DNA of 64,000 nt from DASZVB01 sp035545855. GTDB taxonomy: Bacteria; Myxococcota_A; Polyangia; Polyangiales; Polyangiaceae. The stretch covers positions 62,001 through 126,000 of the forward strand of contig DASZXK010000058.1 of assembly GCA_035545855.1 (NCBI GenBank), written 5' to 3'. Below the pieces are notes generated by a model, which did no database searches, was not told where the DNA came from, and was given only the letters and a program-made list of their open reading frames with translations. This document shows, one piece after another, positions 16,912 to 25,840 of the stretch (position 1 is the first letter of the stretch; each line of letters begins with the position of its first letter). Position numbers and translations under genes: made by a program.

Positions 16912-17514
16912 TCATTCCGCGCCGGTCGCGAGCTTCCGCTTCATCCGCCGGATGAGCTCCGGGAAGCCGTCCTTCTTGATGACGCGCCCGAACTGCTGAC
17001 GGTACGTCCCGACGAGGCTCGACCCCTCCGTGACGATGTCCGAGATGAGCCAGGTCGCGCCCGCCTTGTGGACGACGTAGTCGATCGAGACCGGCTCTTC
17101 GCGCTCGTTCGAGCGGCTCTGCGCCACCGTCTTCACCCGGAACGCCTGCCCCTCGGGGGACTCGCCGTCGAAGCGCACTTCGTACGCGGCGGTGCGATCC
17201 AGGTTCCTTCGATAGGCGCGCTGCACGAGCTGCTTCAATACGTCCTGGAATTCGCGCCGCTCGGCCTCCGACCGGGCGTCCCAGTTGTCCCCGAGGGAGC
17301 CCTTCGCGAGGGAGTCGTAGTCGAGGATGTTGTCGAACACCGTCTCGATCTTCTTCTTCGCCGCGGGCCCGGTCTTCACGAGCTGGCTGAGCTCGGCCTG
17401 GCGACCCCGCACGAAGGACTCCGCCGAGTCCGATGCTCCGGCGGTGCACGGAAGAGCGAGCGAGAGGACGAGAAGGGCGCTACCGAGTCGATGGGAGATC
17501 CGCATGGGCGTCAC
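16912..17514 (-). CDS. mlaC: MlaC/Ttg2D-family phospholipid-binding periplasmic protein
   Basis: The 200-residue product has a signal peptide (LGSALLVLSLALPCTAGA, cleavage before SDSAE). The MlaC core includes KKKIETVFDNILDYDSLAKG, RREFQDVLKQLVQRAYRRNL, EPVSIDYVVHKAGATWLISD and GTYRQQFGRVIKKDGFPELI. MlaC carries phospholipids across the periplasm between an outer-membrane complex and the MlaFEDB transporter. No other mla gene is nearby, so it is an orphan here. The start is ATG 17514 or the ATG four codons later. Confidence 0.88.
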   Translation of the reverse strand: MTPMRISHRLGSALLVLSLALPCTAGASDSAESFVRGRQAELSQLVKTGPAAKKKIETVFDNILDYDSLAKGSLGDNWDARSEAERREFQDVLKQLVQRAYRRNLDRTAAYEVRFDGESPEGQAFRVKTVAQSRSNEREEPVSIDYVVHKAGATWLISDIVTEGSSLVGTYRQQFGRVIKKDGFPELIRRMKRKLATGAE

Positions 17515-17694
17515 CGTTTTCCGAATGTCGTGTCTTCCTACGCCTGGTGCAAGTTCGGAGCCAGTATGTTTCCCGGATTTCAGCAGGATCGAAATGGCGG
17601 TAACCCCGCGGTTTGTCCGAGGTTATGGCGCGGCCGCCGCCCGGGGGCAGCCGGGCGACCGTCGTAACGTCGCAACACCCGGGTGACCCGGGCG

Positions 17695-19053
17695 TCACGG
17701 GGGCGGTGGAACCGAAGACTTCGGGGCTTCGGCAGGGGCGGCGCCCTCGGGAAGGAACGCGCGAGGGCCCATGCGGACCCGGAACGTCGCGCCCTGCCCC
17801 GATTCGCTCTCGACGTCGATCGCGAACCCGTGCTCGTCCGCGATGCGCTTCACGACCGCGAGCCCGATGCCCGTCCCGTGAGAGCGCGTCGTGAAGAACG
17901 CGTCGAAGAGGTGGCTCCGTGCCTCCGCGTCGATGCCGACGCCCCTGTCCGCGACCGTGAGCACCACGGTGCCCGCGACGTCCTCGACGCCCACGGACAC
18001 CTTCCCCCCGGCGCTCGAGGCCTGGACGGCGTTCCGGACGAGGTTCCAGACGAGCTGCCGGAGCTGAGACGGATCGGCGCGGACGTACACGGCGTCCGCG
18101 CCGGAGAACGCGATGTCGACGTCGCTCACGCCGCGCCCCGACTTTCCGGCCAGGGCCACGACCTCGCGCGCCGTCGAGGCGGCGTCGACCACGGCGAACT
18201 CCGGCCGTTTCGGCCGCGCGACGTCCATCATGTCGGAGACGAGATCGTTCAGACGCGACGCTTCGCGCTGGATGATCTCGCAGAGCTTGCGGTCTTCCTC
18301 GGACAGCCCGCGACTGGTCCGGAGGAGCTGGATGGACCCGGCGATCGACCCCAGCGGGTTCCTGATCTCGTGGGCGAGCCCCGTCGCGAGACGGCCGAGC
18401 TCGGCGAGGCGCTCCGCCGTCTCGGCGCGCGCCTCGGCCTCCACGATACGGCCGCCGGCGGACGCGAGGCGTTCGGCGAGATAGCCCGCGAGGAGCGTCA
18501 CGACGACGATGACGAGGACGTTCAGGACGACGTGAGCCGTGAGCTCCTCGCTCGTGACGAGGTATGCGGTGCGCGGCTGGTCCGCGGGAGGGAGGATCTG
18601 GCCCGTCTGCAGCGCCCAGACGAGCACGCCGTAGAAGGAGATGCCCGCCACGGCGGCGACCGCCGCGCCGCGCAAGCCGATGAGGAACGCGCCGAGCAGG
18701 CACGTGAGGCCATAGAAGGACGTCGCGCCGCTCGACGCACCACCCGTCAGGTAGACGAGCACCGTGAACGCCGCCTGGTCGAGAACGACCTGAGCGAAGA
18801 CCAGCCACTCGAGCCACCGCCCGGCGCGGAGGACGGCGGCGTACGCCGCCGCGAGGGCGAAGGCGCCCGCCATCGTCGCGATCGCGTACTGGATCGTCTC
18901 GGAGCCGACGTCGAAGCCGCGCCGGAAATTGACGATCGCCACGACCCCGAGGGCCACGACGAGCAGCACGACGCGGAGAGCGACGGCCCAGGCGAGCCGC
19001 CGGGCGAGAGGAACGCCCGCGACGCTCTCGGGAACACCCAGCGTGACGGGCAT
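17695..19053 (-). CDS. pilS: PilS-like sensor histidine kinase
   Basis: The 452-residue protein has about six membrane segments in the first 195 residues (for example VVLLVVALGVVAIV and VLNVLVIVVVTLLAG). A cytoplasmic linker and a HisKA domain with LAHEIRNPLGSIAGS (His228) follow. The ATPase domain shows the N box NLVRNAVQAS (Asn341), the G1 motif DRGVGI and the G2 motif GTGIGLAVV. Six-helix sensors next to pilC are usually PilS, which controls pilin transcription with PilR. It starts 15 bp after the pilC stop. No response-regulator gene follows, so PilR must be elsewhere if this is PilS. Confidence 0.85.
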   Translation of the reverse strand: MPVTLGVPESVAGVPLARRLAWAVALRVVLLVVALGVVAIVNFRRGFDVGSETIQYAIATMAGAFALAAAYAAVLRAGRWLEWLVFAQVVLDQAAFTVLVYLTGGASSGATSFYGLTCLLGAFLIGLRGAAVAAVAGISFYGVLVWALQTGQILPPADQPRTAYLVTSEELTAHVVLNVLVIVVVTLLAGYLAERLASAGGRIVEAEARAETAERLAELGRLATGLAHEIRNPLGSIAGSIQLLRTSRGLSEEDRKLCEIIQREASRLNDLVSDMMDVARPKRPEFAVVDAASTAREVVALAGKSGRGVSDVDIAFSGADAVYVRADPSQLRQLVWNLVRNAVQASSAGGKVSVGVEDVAGTVVLTVADRGVGIDAEARSHLFDAFFTTRSHGTGIGLAVVKRIADEHGFAIDVESESGQGATFRVRMGPRAFLPEGAAPAEAPKSSVPPPP

Positions 19054-19068
19054 CGTCGCCCCGCGCCG

Positions 19069-20283
19069 TCAGTCGGCCTTGATGTTGCCAGCGAGCGAGA
19101 AGATCGGAAGGTACATGCTGACCAGGACGACGCCGACCATTCCGCCGATTCCGACCATCATGATCGGCTCGAGCATGCTCGTGAGGGACGCGACCGCGAT
19201 GTCCGTCTCTTCCTCGTAGAAGTCGGCAATCTTGTTCAGCATCTGGTCGAGGGCGCCCGTCTGCTCCCCGACGGCGATCATCTGGACGACCATGTCGGGG
19301 AACACCTTCGCCTCCATGAGGGGTTCCGCCATGTTCTTGCCTTCGCTGATGCGCTGGCGAACGAGCATGATGCCGCTCTCGATGACGACGTTGCCGGCCG
19401 TCTTCGCGCAGATCTCGAGCGCGTCGAGGATGGGCACGCCGGACTGGAGGAGCGTTCCGAGCGTACGAGTGAACCGCGCGACCGCGATCTTCTGGAGGAC
19501 GACGCCCATCACCGGGAGCTTCAGGAGCGCCTGGTGAACGGCTCGCGTTCCCTGCGGCGTGCGGTACGCGTACACGGCGCCCGTCCCGGCGCCGGCCCCC
19601 ACGACGATCACGAGCGGCAGGTAGCTCACGAAGCTGTGGGACAGCGCGACCATGAATCGCGTGAGCACGGGGAGGTTGTCCTTCCCGCCGCCGAACTCCT
19701 TGAACATGTTCTCGAACGCGGGGATGACGAACGTGAGCATCACCGCCATCACGCCGATGGCGATGAAGAACACGATCATCGGGTAGGAGAGCGCGCCCCG
19801 GAGCTGCCGGATGAGCTTCTGGCGCTTCTCCAGGTACACGGAGAGACGCGTCATGATGCTGTCCAGGATGCCGCCCGTCTCACCGGCGCGAACCAGGTTG
19901 GAGAACAGCTCGTCGAACACCTTCGGGTGGCGAGCGAGCGCGTCGCTGAACGTCGACCCCTGCTCGACCGCGTTCTTCACCTCCCGCAGAATCGTCTGGA
20001 AATTCGGATTCTTCTGCTGGCTCGCGAGGATCTCCAGGCACTGAACGAGCGGCAGCCCGGCGTCGATCATCGTGGCGAAGAGGCGGGTGAACGTGACGAG
20101 GTCCCTCGTCTCGACGCCGCCGCCGAAGGGGTTCTTGAACTTGAAGCCCTTCCGCCGGACCCGGACCGGGTTCAGGTTCTGCTGGCGCAGGCGGTTGTTG
20201 ACGGTCTCGGCGTCCTCCGCCTCCATCGTCCCGCGACGGACTTCGCCGCTTCGCGCGCGCGCTTCCCAGGTGAATTCGGCCAT
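19069..20283 (-). CDS. pilC: Type IV pilus inner-membrane platform protein PilC
   Basis: ATG at 20283 (MAEFTWEARARSGEVRRGTM) gives 404 residues, the normal PilC length. There are two GspF domains: one around VTFTRLFATMIDAGLPLVQC with RAGETGGILDSIM, the other around FTRTLGTLLQSGVPILDALE with AVGEQTGALDQML. Three membrane segments lie between and after them. PilC forms the platform on which the PilB and PilT motors act during pilus extension and retraction, needed for social gliding in myxobacteria. The frame stays open upstream to 20475, but that part is not PilC-like. pilB and pilT, expected upstream, are absent. Confidence 0.95.
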   Translation of the reverse strand: MAEFTWEARARSGEVRRGTMEAEDAETVNNRLRQQNLNPVRVRRKGFKFKNPFGGGVETRDLVTFTRLFATMIDAGLPLVQCLEILASQQKNPNFQTILREVKNAVEQGSTFSDALARHPKVFDELFSNLVRAGETGGILDSIMTRLSVYLEKRQKLIRQLRGALSYPMIVFFIAIGVMAVMLTFVIPAFENMFKEFGGGKDNLPVLTRFMVALSHSFVSYLPLVIVVGAGAGTGAVYAYRTPQGTRAVHQALLKLPVMGVVLQKIAVARFTRTLGTLLQSGVPILDALEICAKTAGNVVIESGIMLVRQRISEGKNMAEPLMEAKVFPDMVVQMIAVGEQTGALDQMLNKIADFYEEETDIAVASLTSMLEPIMMVGIGGMVGVVLVSMYLPIFSLAGNIKAD

Positions 20284-20416
20284 GGACGGACCCCGGGCGA
20301 AACCCGAGGCAGGATAAAGCTTACTCCGGACCGCCGAGGAGGCCCAAGCTAATGGGCCCCGGGACGTCGCTTTCGCGCTCGGCTTCGCGCTAGCTTTCCG
20401 TCGCGAGAAAGGCGAG

Positions 20417-21562
20417 ATGCGACCCGGGCGAGCCGAGATTTCTCCGTCGCTGGACGACCTGGTCGCACGGACCATCGTCCTCCCCGGGGTCGCGCCAGGG
20501 GGCGTCGTCGCCGCAGGAAAACGGCTGGCTTCCGGCTTCCAGTTCGCGGTCGGCAGCGCGGGCGTTCGGTCCGCCCGCCGCCCCGAGCCGGTCGACCCGG
20601 CGACTCCCTACGACCTCGCGAGCGTGACGAAGCCCTTCGTCGCGGCGACGGCGGCACGGCTCGAACGGTCCGGCACGCTCTCCTTCGGCCAGAGGCTCGG
20701 CGACCTGGTCCCCGAGCTCCGGGAGACCCCCGCGGGACCGAGGACGCTGGAGCACCTCCTCTCGCACCGCTCCGGCCTGTCGGCCCACGGCGCACTATAC
20801 GCCCCGCTCACGACGGGTGGGACCGTCGACCCCGAGGCGGCGATCCGGCTCGCGGCCACGTGGATGCGCCCCGAATGCCTCGCGGAGCCCCCGTTCGAGG
20901 GGCATCCGCCCGTGTACAGCGATCTCGGGTACTTGCTCCTCGGGCTCTGCCTCGAGCGCGCCGCGGGGGCGCCCCTCGAGGCGCTGGTGCGGCGCGAGAT
21001 CTCGGAGCCGCTCGGCCTGCGCGTGGGGAGCGCGCGTGAGCTCCGGAACGAGAGTCCGTCCTTCGACGCGCGGGTCGCGCCGACGGAGACCGTGGGATTC
21101 CGCGGAGGCGAGATCGTCGGTCGGGTCCACGACGAGAACGCCTGGGCCGTGTCGGGCGACGCCCTGTCCGGCCATGCCGGGCTCTTCGGGACGGCGCTCG
21201 ACGTCGCGCGCTTCGGCGCGGCGATGCTCGACGCACTCGCCGGCCGCGCACCGGAGTTCCTGTCCGCGGGAGAGGCGGCGCGGCTCGTGGTTCCCCGTGC
21301 GGGCGGCACGCTCCGCGCCGGCTTCGACGGGCGCGCGGAGGAGGGCTCGAGCGCCGGCGCCCGCTTCGGCCCCCGCTCCTTCGGGCACCTCGGGTTCACC
21401 GGGACGAGCCTCTGGTGCGACCCGGATGCGGACGTCGTCGCGGTGCTCCTGACGAATCGCGTCTCCCCCACCCGGGACAACGTGAAGATCCGGATCGCCC
21501 GGCCGGACGTCCACGACGCCCTCCACCAGGCGGCAACGGGCCTTTCAGCCGGGTCCGGCTGA
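20417..21562 (+). CDS. Serine hydrolase of the beta-lactamase / penicillin-binding-protein fold
   Basis: ATG at 20417 follows a GAAAGGCGAG ribosome site. The 381-residue protein has a class C-like active site: SVTK (Ser69, Lys72), YSD (Tyr167) in the position of the Tyr-x-Asn motif, and a late HLGFTG in place of the KTG box. HRSGLSAHG and SGHAGLFGTALDVARFG are typical of the family. No clear signal peptide is visible, so it may be a cytoplasmic esterase or peptidase rather than a secreted lactamase. It is divergent from pilC with a 133-bp gap. Confidence 0.88.
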   Translation: MRPGRAEISPSLDDLVARTIVLPGVAPGGVVAAGKRLASGFQFAVGSAGVRSARRPEPVDPATPYDLASVTKPFVAATAARLERSGTLSFGQRLGDLVPELRETPAGPRTLEHLLSHRSGLSAHGALYAPLTTGGTVDPEAAIRLAATWMRPECLAEPPFEGHPPVYSDLGYLLLGLCLERAAGAPLEALVRREISEPLGLRVGSARELRNESPSFDARVAPTETVGFRGGEIVGRVHDENAWAVSGDALSGHAGLFGTALDVARFGAAMLDALAGRAPEFLSAGEAARLVVPRAGGTLRAGFDGRAEEGSSAGARFGPRSFGHLGFTGTSLWCDPDADVVAVLLTNRVSPTRDNVKIRIARPDVHDALHQAATGLSAGSG

Positions 21563-21701
21563 GGTCAAAGGTGGCGGATGAAGAGCGAGCCGAGGCGAGC
21601 GACGACGAGTCGGAGGCCGAGAAGAACCCCGGAAAAGCTCGACTATTTCCTATGTCGACTTGGCCTCCGCGGCGAATCACGGCAGGCTAGAGGGCCCAGG
21701 A

Positions 21702-23030
21702 ATGTGGAAGCTCTCGATTGAGGACGACCAGGCGAACCAGACCGTGGTGGATCTGGTCCGTGACGAGTACTCCGTGGGTCGCGACGTCGCGAACACGGTC
21801 CGTCTCACCGAGCGCAACATTTCGAGGAAGCACGCGACCCTCCGCCGCGAGGGCGGCGCGTGGAAGGTCCGGGATCAGAAGAGCTACAACGGCTGCTTCG
21901 TGAACGGCGCCCGGGTCGTGGGCGAGCACGAGCTGAAGCACGGCGATCTCCTCCAGCTCGGCGACTATCGGCTCGAGCTGCTCGACGACACGGTCGCGCC
22001 GCGTCCCGACCCGGACAGCAAGACCGCCACCTTGCCCGGGCGTCAGAGCCAGACGATCCGCGATCTTCCGAACCGGCTCGTCATGATCCTGGGCCCGGCG
22101 CTCGGCGCGAGCTTCCCGCTGCTCGACAAGCGGGTCGTCATCGGGCGCGGCGAGGACTGCGATCTCCCCGTGAACGACACGTCCGTCTCGCGTGTCCACG
22201 CCGAGATCCACGCGCTCGAAGGCGGCAAGTACGAGGTCATGGACCGGGACAGCTCGAACGGCGTCCGGGTGAACGGCGTCGAGCTGAAGCGCGCGATCCT
22301 CGACGCGGGAGACGTGATCGAGCTCGGAGACGTCCAGCTCAAGTTCGTGCCGGCGGGCCAGGTGTACCTTCCCCAGGAGCCGCCCGTCGGTCGTCGGCAA
22401 AACACGCTCGAGCCGGGCTCCTCCGATCACGTCCCGGCGCCCCGTCGCTCGCGATCGCTGGTGATCGTCGGCGCGCTCGCGGTGGTCGCCGTCGCCCTGG
22501 CCGTCACGCTCCGGCGCGGGGACGACGGCGCGCCCGTCACGGGAACGACCGAGGTGAACCCGGCGTCGCGCGCCCTGGACGAAGCGCGGGATCTCATGGC
22601 GAAGGGAGACGTGGAAGGCGCGCTCCGGAAGTCCCAGGAGATCCCGGAGGACAGCAACCTCAGGGAGTCCACGACGTTCAAGGAGATCCAGGCGAAGTGG
22701 GCGGACACCGTCTTCGAGCAGGCCTCGAAGGAGACGGACCGTACGCGGAAACGCTCGCTGCTCGACCTCATCGCGAAGTCTCCGGACGTGGGCTCGATGC
22801 AGCGGAAGCGCGCCGCGAACGAGATCGCGACGCTCGACGCGGACAGCGTCGGCATCGACGAGCTCCCCGCCGCGGGAAAGGCGCCGCCGAAGCCCGGGGA
22901 CGCCCCCGCCGTGCCCGTCGCGACGCCCCCGACGCCGCGCGAGCCCGCGCCCCCGCCGGCCGCGGCGCCGCCGCCGCCGAAGAAGAAGTCGGATCCCAAG
23001 GGCGGGCTCGTGCGCGACACGCCGTTCTGA
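21702..23030 (+). CDS. Membrane protein with two FHA domains
   Basis: I start it at ATG 21702 (MWKLSIEDDQANQTVVDLVR), five bases after CCAGGA; the frame extends slightly upstream. The 442-residue protein has two phosphothreonine-binding FHA domains. The first spans about residues 5-95 (YSVGRD, RNISRKHATL, SYNGCFVNG). The second spans about 125-217 (VVIGRGEDCDL, VSRVHAEIH, SSNGVRVNG). One membrane helix follows (VIVGALAVVAVALAVTL, about 254-270), then a helical segment and a Pro/Ala-rich tail ending KKKSDPKGGLVRDTPF. It probably reads Ser/Thr kinase signals at the inner face of the membrane. No kinase is encoded nearby. Confidence 0.9.
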   Translation: MWKLSIEDDQANQTVVDLVRDEYSVGRDVANTVRLTERNISRKHATLRREGGAWKVRDQKSYNGCFVNGARVVGEHELKHGDLLQLGDYRLELLDDTVAPRPDPDSKTATLPGRQSQTIRDLPNRLVMILGPALGASFPLLDKRVVIGRGEDCDLPVNDTSVSRVHAEIHALEGGKYEVMDRDSSNGVRVNGVELKRAILDAGDVIELGDVQLKFVPAGQVYLPQEPPVGRRQNTLEPGSSDHVPAPRRSRSLVIVGALAVVAVALAVTLRRGDDGAPVTGTTEVNPASRALDEARDLMAKGDVEGALRKSQEIPEDSNLRESTTFKEIQAKWADTVFEQASKETDRTRKRSLLDLIAKSPDVGSMQRKRAANEIATLDADSVGIDELPAAGKAPPKPGDAPAVPVATPPTPREPAPPPAAAPPPPKKKSDPKGGLVRDTPF

Positions 23031-23049
23031 GCCGGGACCCGGGAAACCC

Positions 23050-24522
23050 GTGCAAGCCGCTCCGCCGACGGACCGAGCCGGGACGACGGCGTCCGTCCTC
23101 CGCTCGAAGCCGGTGCTCGCGGTGCTGACGCTCCTCGCCGTGGCGGCGATCCCCGAGCTCGTTCCGGTGCTTGCCCGCTACCGCCTGCTCTCGCCGCGAC
23201 CCGTCGTCTCTGCCGCCCCCGCCGCCATCCCGCCGCCGGAGACGGCGCTCGGCGAGACCGAGCTTCCGTCCACGGGCGAGTCGCGTCCGGATCTCGCGCA
23301 GCCCGAGAAGCTCGAGGAACGCCTCGAGCGACGCGGCCCCATCGCGGACGACGGCGAGACCGCGCCGCAGCACGGCGCGACGGACACTTCCCCCGTCGCC
23401 GTCGTGGACGAGTCGAGATCCCTCGCTCGCTTCTACGCGGCGCTCTCGCGGACCGAGAAGCGGGAGAAGGGCGCCATCTCCCGGGTCGTGTTCTTCGGAG
23501 ACTCCGTCGTGGCGAGCGACTTCGGCACGGGGACGCTCCGTCGCCTGCTCCAGAAGCGGTTCGGGGACGCGGGCCACGGGTTCGTCCTCGCCGCGAGCGC
23601 GTGGCCGCAGTACTTCCACAACGACGTCTACCGCTACGCGGACAAGGGGTTCCGCGCGAGCCGCGTCGTGGGGCCTCGCGCCTCGGACGGCCTGTACGGA
23701 CTCGGCGGCGTTTCGTTCGTCGGAGCGCCGGGCCTTCGCTCCCGCGTGGGAACGAGCAAATCCGGATCGTACGGTCGGAGAGTCTCGCGATTCGAGCTCG
23801 CCTACGTGGAGGAGCCGGGCGGCGGATTGCTGGAGCTCTTGCTCGACGGCGCGGCCCGTCCGCCGATCGACACGAACGGGCCGGAGAAACGCGTCGCCTT
23901 CGCGGAGATCCGGACGGAGGACGGAGAGCACGAGCTCGAGCTCAAGACGGCCCGCGCGAACGTCCGTCTGTTCGGGATGGTGCTCGAGCGCGACGAGCCC
24001 GGAGTGGTCCTCGACGCCATCGGGCTCGTCGGCGCGCGCCTCCGGACACTGGACGAGAGCGACGACGACGACTTCGCGAGAGCGCTCGCCTGGCGGAAGC
24101 CGAATCTCGTGGCGTACCAGTTCGGCGCGAACGAGAGCGGCGACGGATTCGCCTACCCGATGCCCGAATACCACCGGACGATGAAGGAGCTCCTCCAGAA
24201 GGTGCAGCGCGCGGTGCCGGACGCAGCATGCCTCGTCGTCGGAGCGATGGACCGCGCGCGGAAGGAGGACGGGCACCTCGTCACGCTGCCCATCATCCCG
24301 ATCCTGGTGGAGGAGCAGCGGCGCGTCGCGGCGGAGGTCGGCTGCGCGTACTACGCCACGTACGACGCGATGGGCGGACGCGGCTCGATGGGCGCCTGGG
24401 TGCGGAAGGGCTTCGGCGCGGGAGACTTCACCCATCCGACGAGCTGGGGCGCCGATCAGCTCGGGCGGTGGCTCTACTCGGCGCTGATGACGGGATACGA
24501 CGCGCGCGGGGGCGGGCGCTGA
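23050..24522 (+). CDS. SGNH-hydrolase-type membrane-anchored protein (first of a convergent pair)
   Basis: A GTG at 23050, 19 bp after the FHA gene, starts a 490-residue protein. An N-terminal membrane segment (PVLAVLTLLAVAAIPELVPV) anchors it, and a Pro/Glu linker follows. The SGNH-like motifs are VVFFGDSVVASDFGTG (block I, Ser), QFGANESGD (block III-like Asn) and DFTHPTSWGADQLG (block V, Asp and His). The mid-region VLDAIGLVGARLRTLDESDD fits the large SGNH subfamily used for polysaccharide or peptidoglycan acyl groups. The substrate is unknown. It converges with a related gene only 7 bp away. Confidence 0.82.
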   Translation: MQAAPPTDRAGTTASVLRSKPVLAVLTLLAVAAIPELVPVLARYRLLSPRPVVSAAPAAIPPPETALGETELPSTGESRPDLAQPEKLEERLERRGPIADDGETAPQHGATDTSPVAVVDESRSLARFYAALSRTEKREKGAISRVVFFGDSVVASDFGTGTLRRLLQKRFGDAGHGFVLAASAWPQYFHNDVYRYADKGFRASRVVGPRASDGLYGLGGVSFVGAPGLRSRVGTSKSGSYGRRVSRFELAYVEEPGGGLLELLLDGAARPPIDTNGPEKRVAFAEIRTEDGEHELELKTARANVRLFGMVLERDEPGVVLDAIGLVGARLRTLDESDDDDFARALAWRKPNLVAYQFGANESGDGFAYPMPEYHRTMKELLQKVQRAVPDAACLVVGAMDRARKEDGHLVTLPIIPILVEEQRRVAAEVGCAYYATYDAMGGRGSMGAWVRKGFGAGDFTHPTSWGADQLGRWLYSALMTGYDARGGGR

Positions 24523-24529
24523 GCCCCGC

Positions 24530-25840
24530 TCACGGAGCGGCGGGCGGCAGGCCGAGGAGATCCGTCGCCATCTTCGCGCCGAGCTCCGCGTAGCCGCGTG
24601 GAGTGAGATGGACCCTGTCCGGCGCGGCAAGCGGCGGTTCACGGTTCGCCCAGTCCTTGATGCTCCCCTCGCCGCCCATGGCCGTCTGCGAGCTGAAGTA
24701 CACGCAGCCGACCTTCTCCGACGTTCCGCGGAGCACCTGATCGAGCTCCGCGACGCGCGGGAGCGGTTCCCACTTCGCGCCGGCGCGATCCGTCGGACCG
24801 ACGACGAGGCAATCCGCATGCGGCGCGGCCTTGCGTGCCCGCGCGATCAGGTTCTCGAGCTCCGGCCCGTAGCGACTCGGAGCGACCTGGTCGCCGACCT
24901 CGTTCGTCCCGTAGGCGAGGACGAAGAGCTCGGCGGCGCGGCGGGACGCCTCGGAGACCCAGGGTGTCTCTTCCCAGGCGAGCGGCGTTCCGATACGCGC
25001 GCCGTTGATGCCGAGCGTGTCCACCACGACTCCGGGCGTCCGGGAGTCCACGGTGACGCCGAGGAACTGCGGGTCCCCGGAGGCCCCCTCGAGCGTGACC
25101 GTCGCCCCGTCTTCCGTCGTGAAGGTCGCGTGTTCGATGGCGCCCACGGTCCGGCCGCGCGCGCCCACGTCGAGCGCCTTCTGACCGGAGACCACGACGC
25201 GGAAGCGGGAGGTTTCGCTCGGGAGCCGGAACGCGAGATCCCAGACCGCGCCGCCGGTGACGGAACCCTTCCCGAGCTCGAACGTCACCTTGCACGCCTC
25301 CGTGTCCGGCACGGAGCGCATCCCGCCGAGGCCGAACACGCCGTCGTTCTGTCGCATCCAGAGTGACGGGCGCTTCGGTTCGACGCGGAAATGTCCCTCC
25401 CGGGTCACCTTGACTCCTGCGTGCCGGTAGACTCCGAGACCGACGAACAGAAATCCCGGCCCCCCGTTGCCGTACTTCTCCGCGAGCGGCTTGCGGATCG
25501 CGTCCGGCCAGAAGTCCGCGGCGGCGTGTGAATCCCCGAGCCAGAGCACCCGGACGGATTCCGTGCGCTTGCCGGACGCGAGATCCGCGAGCGCGTCCCG
25601 AAAATGAGCGAGCGGCACGGCCGCGGCGGGCGTCCCCTTCGGCTCTTCCACGACGAGGGGCGAAGGCTTCGGCTCGGGCGCGGCGGACGCCCGCGGGCCG
25701 GGCGCGGGCAGAGGGCGCTCGACGGGCCCCTTCGCGGCGCCCGCGCACGTCACGACGACCAGCAAGGAGAGCGCGGCCGCGCCCCTGCCGAGGAGCGCGG
25801 CACGCTCAGGAGAAAGGATCCTCGACCTCGGCTTCTTCAT
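24530..25840 (-). CDS. SGNH-hydrolase-type exported protein (second of a convergent pair)
   Basis: The 436-residue protein has an N-terminal export signal (LGRGAAALSLLVVVTCAGA; a lipobox is possible but poor) and a Pro-rich spacer. The SGNH motifs are VLWLGDSHAAADFWPDAIRK (Ser block), VLAYGTNEVGD (Asn block) and DRVHLTPRGYAELG (Asp-x-x-His block). It is clearly related to the protein at 23050 in order of motifs (GxGFLFVGLG against GHGFVLAASA, YGTNEVGD against FGANESGD), but distant in sequence. The start at 25840 lies inside the end of the SDR-like gene (35-bp overlap), so the two are likely one operon. Confidence 0.83.
   Translation of the reverse strand: MKKPRSRILSPERAALLGRGAAALSLLVVVTCAGAAKGPVERPLPAPGPRASAAPEPKPSPLVVEEPKGTPAAAVPLAHFRDALADLASGKRTESVRVLWLGDSHAAADFWPDAIRKPLAEKYGNGGPGFLFVGLGVYRHAGVKVTREGHFRVEPKRPSLWMRQNDGVFGLGGMRSVPDTEACKVTFELGKGSVTGGAVWDLAFRLPSETSRFRVVVSGQKALDVGARGRTVGAIEHATFTTEDGATVTLEGASGDPQFLGVTVDSRTPGVVVDTLGINGARIGTPLAWEETPWVSEASRRAAELFVLAYGTNEVGDQVAPSRYGPELENLIARARKAAPHADCLVVGPTDRAGAKWEPLPRVAELDQVLRGTSEKVGCVYFSSQTAMGGEGSIKDWANREPPLAAPDRVHLTPRGYAELGAKMATDLLGLPPAAP

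Noticed and set aside
19069..20475. Longer PilC starting at 20475
   Set aside because: The extra 64 residues are basic and Ser-rich and unlike any PilC N-terminus; ATG 20283 gives the usual start.
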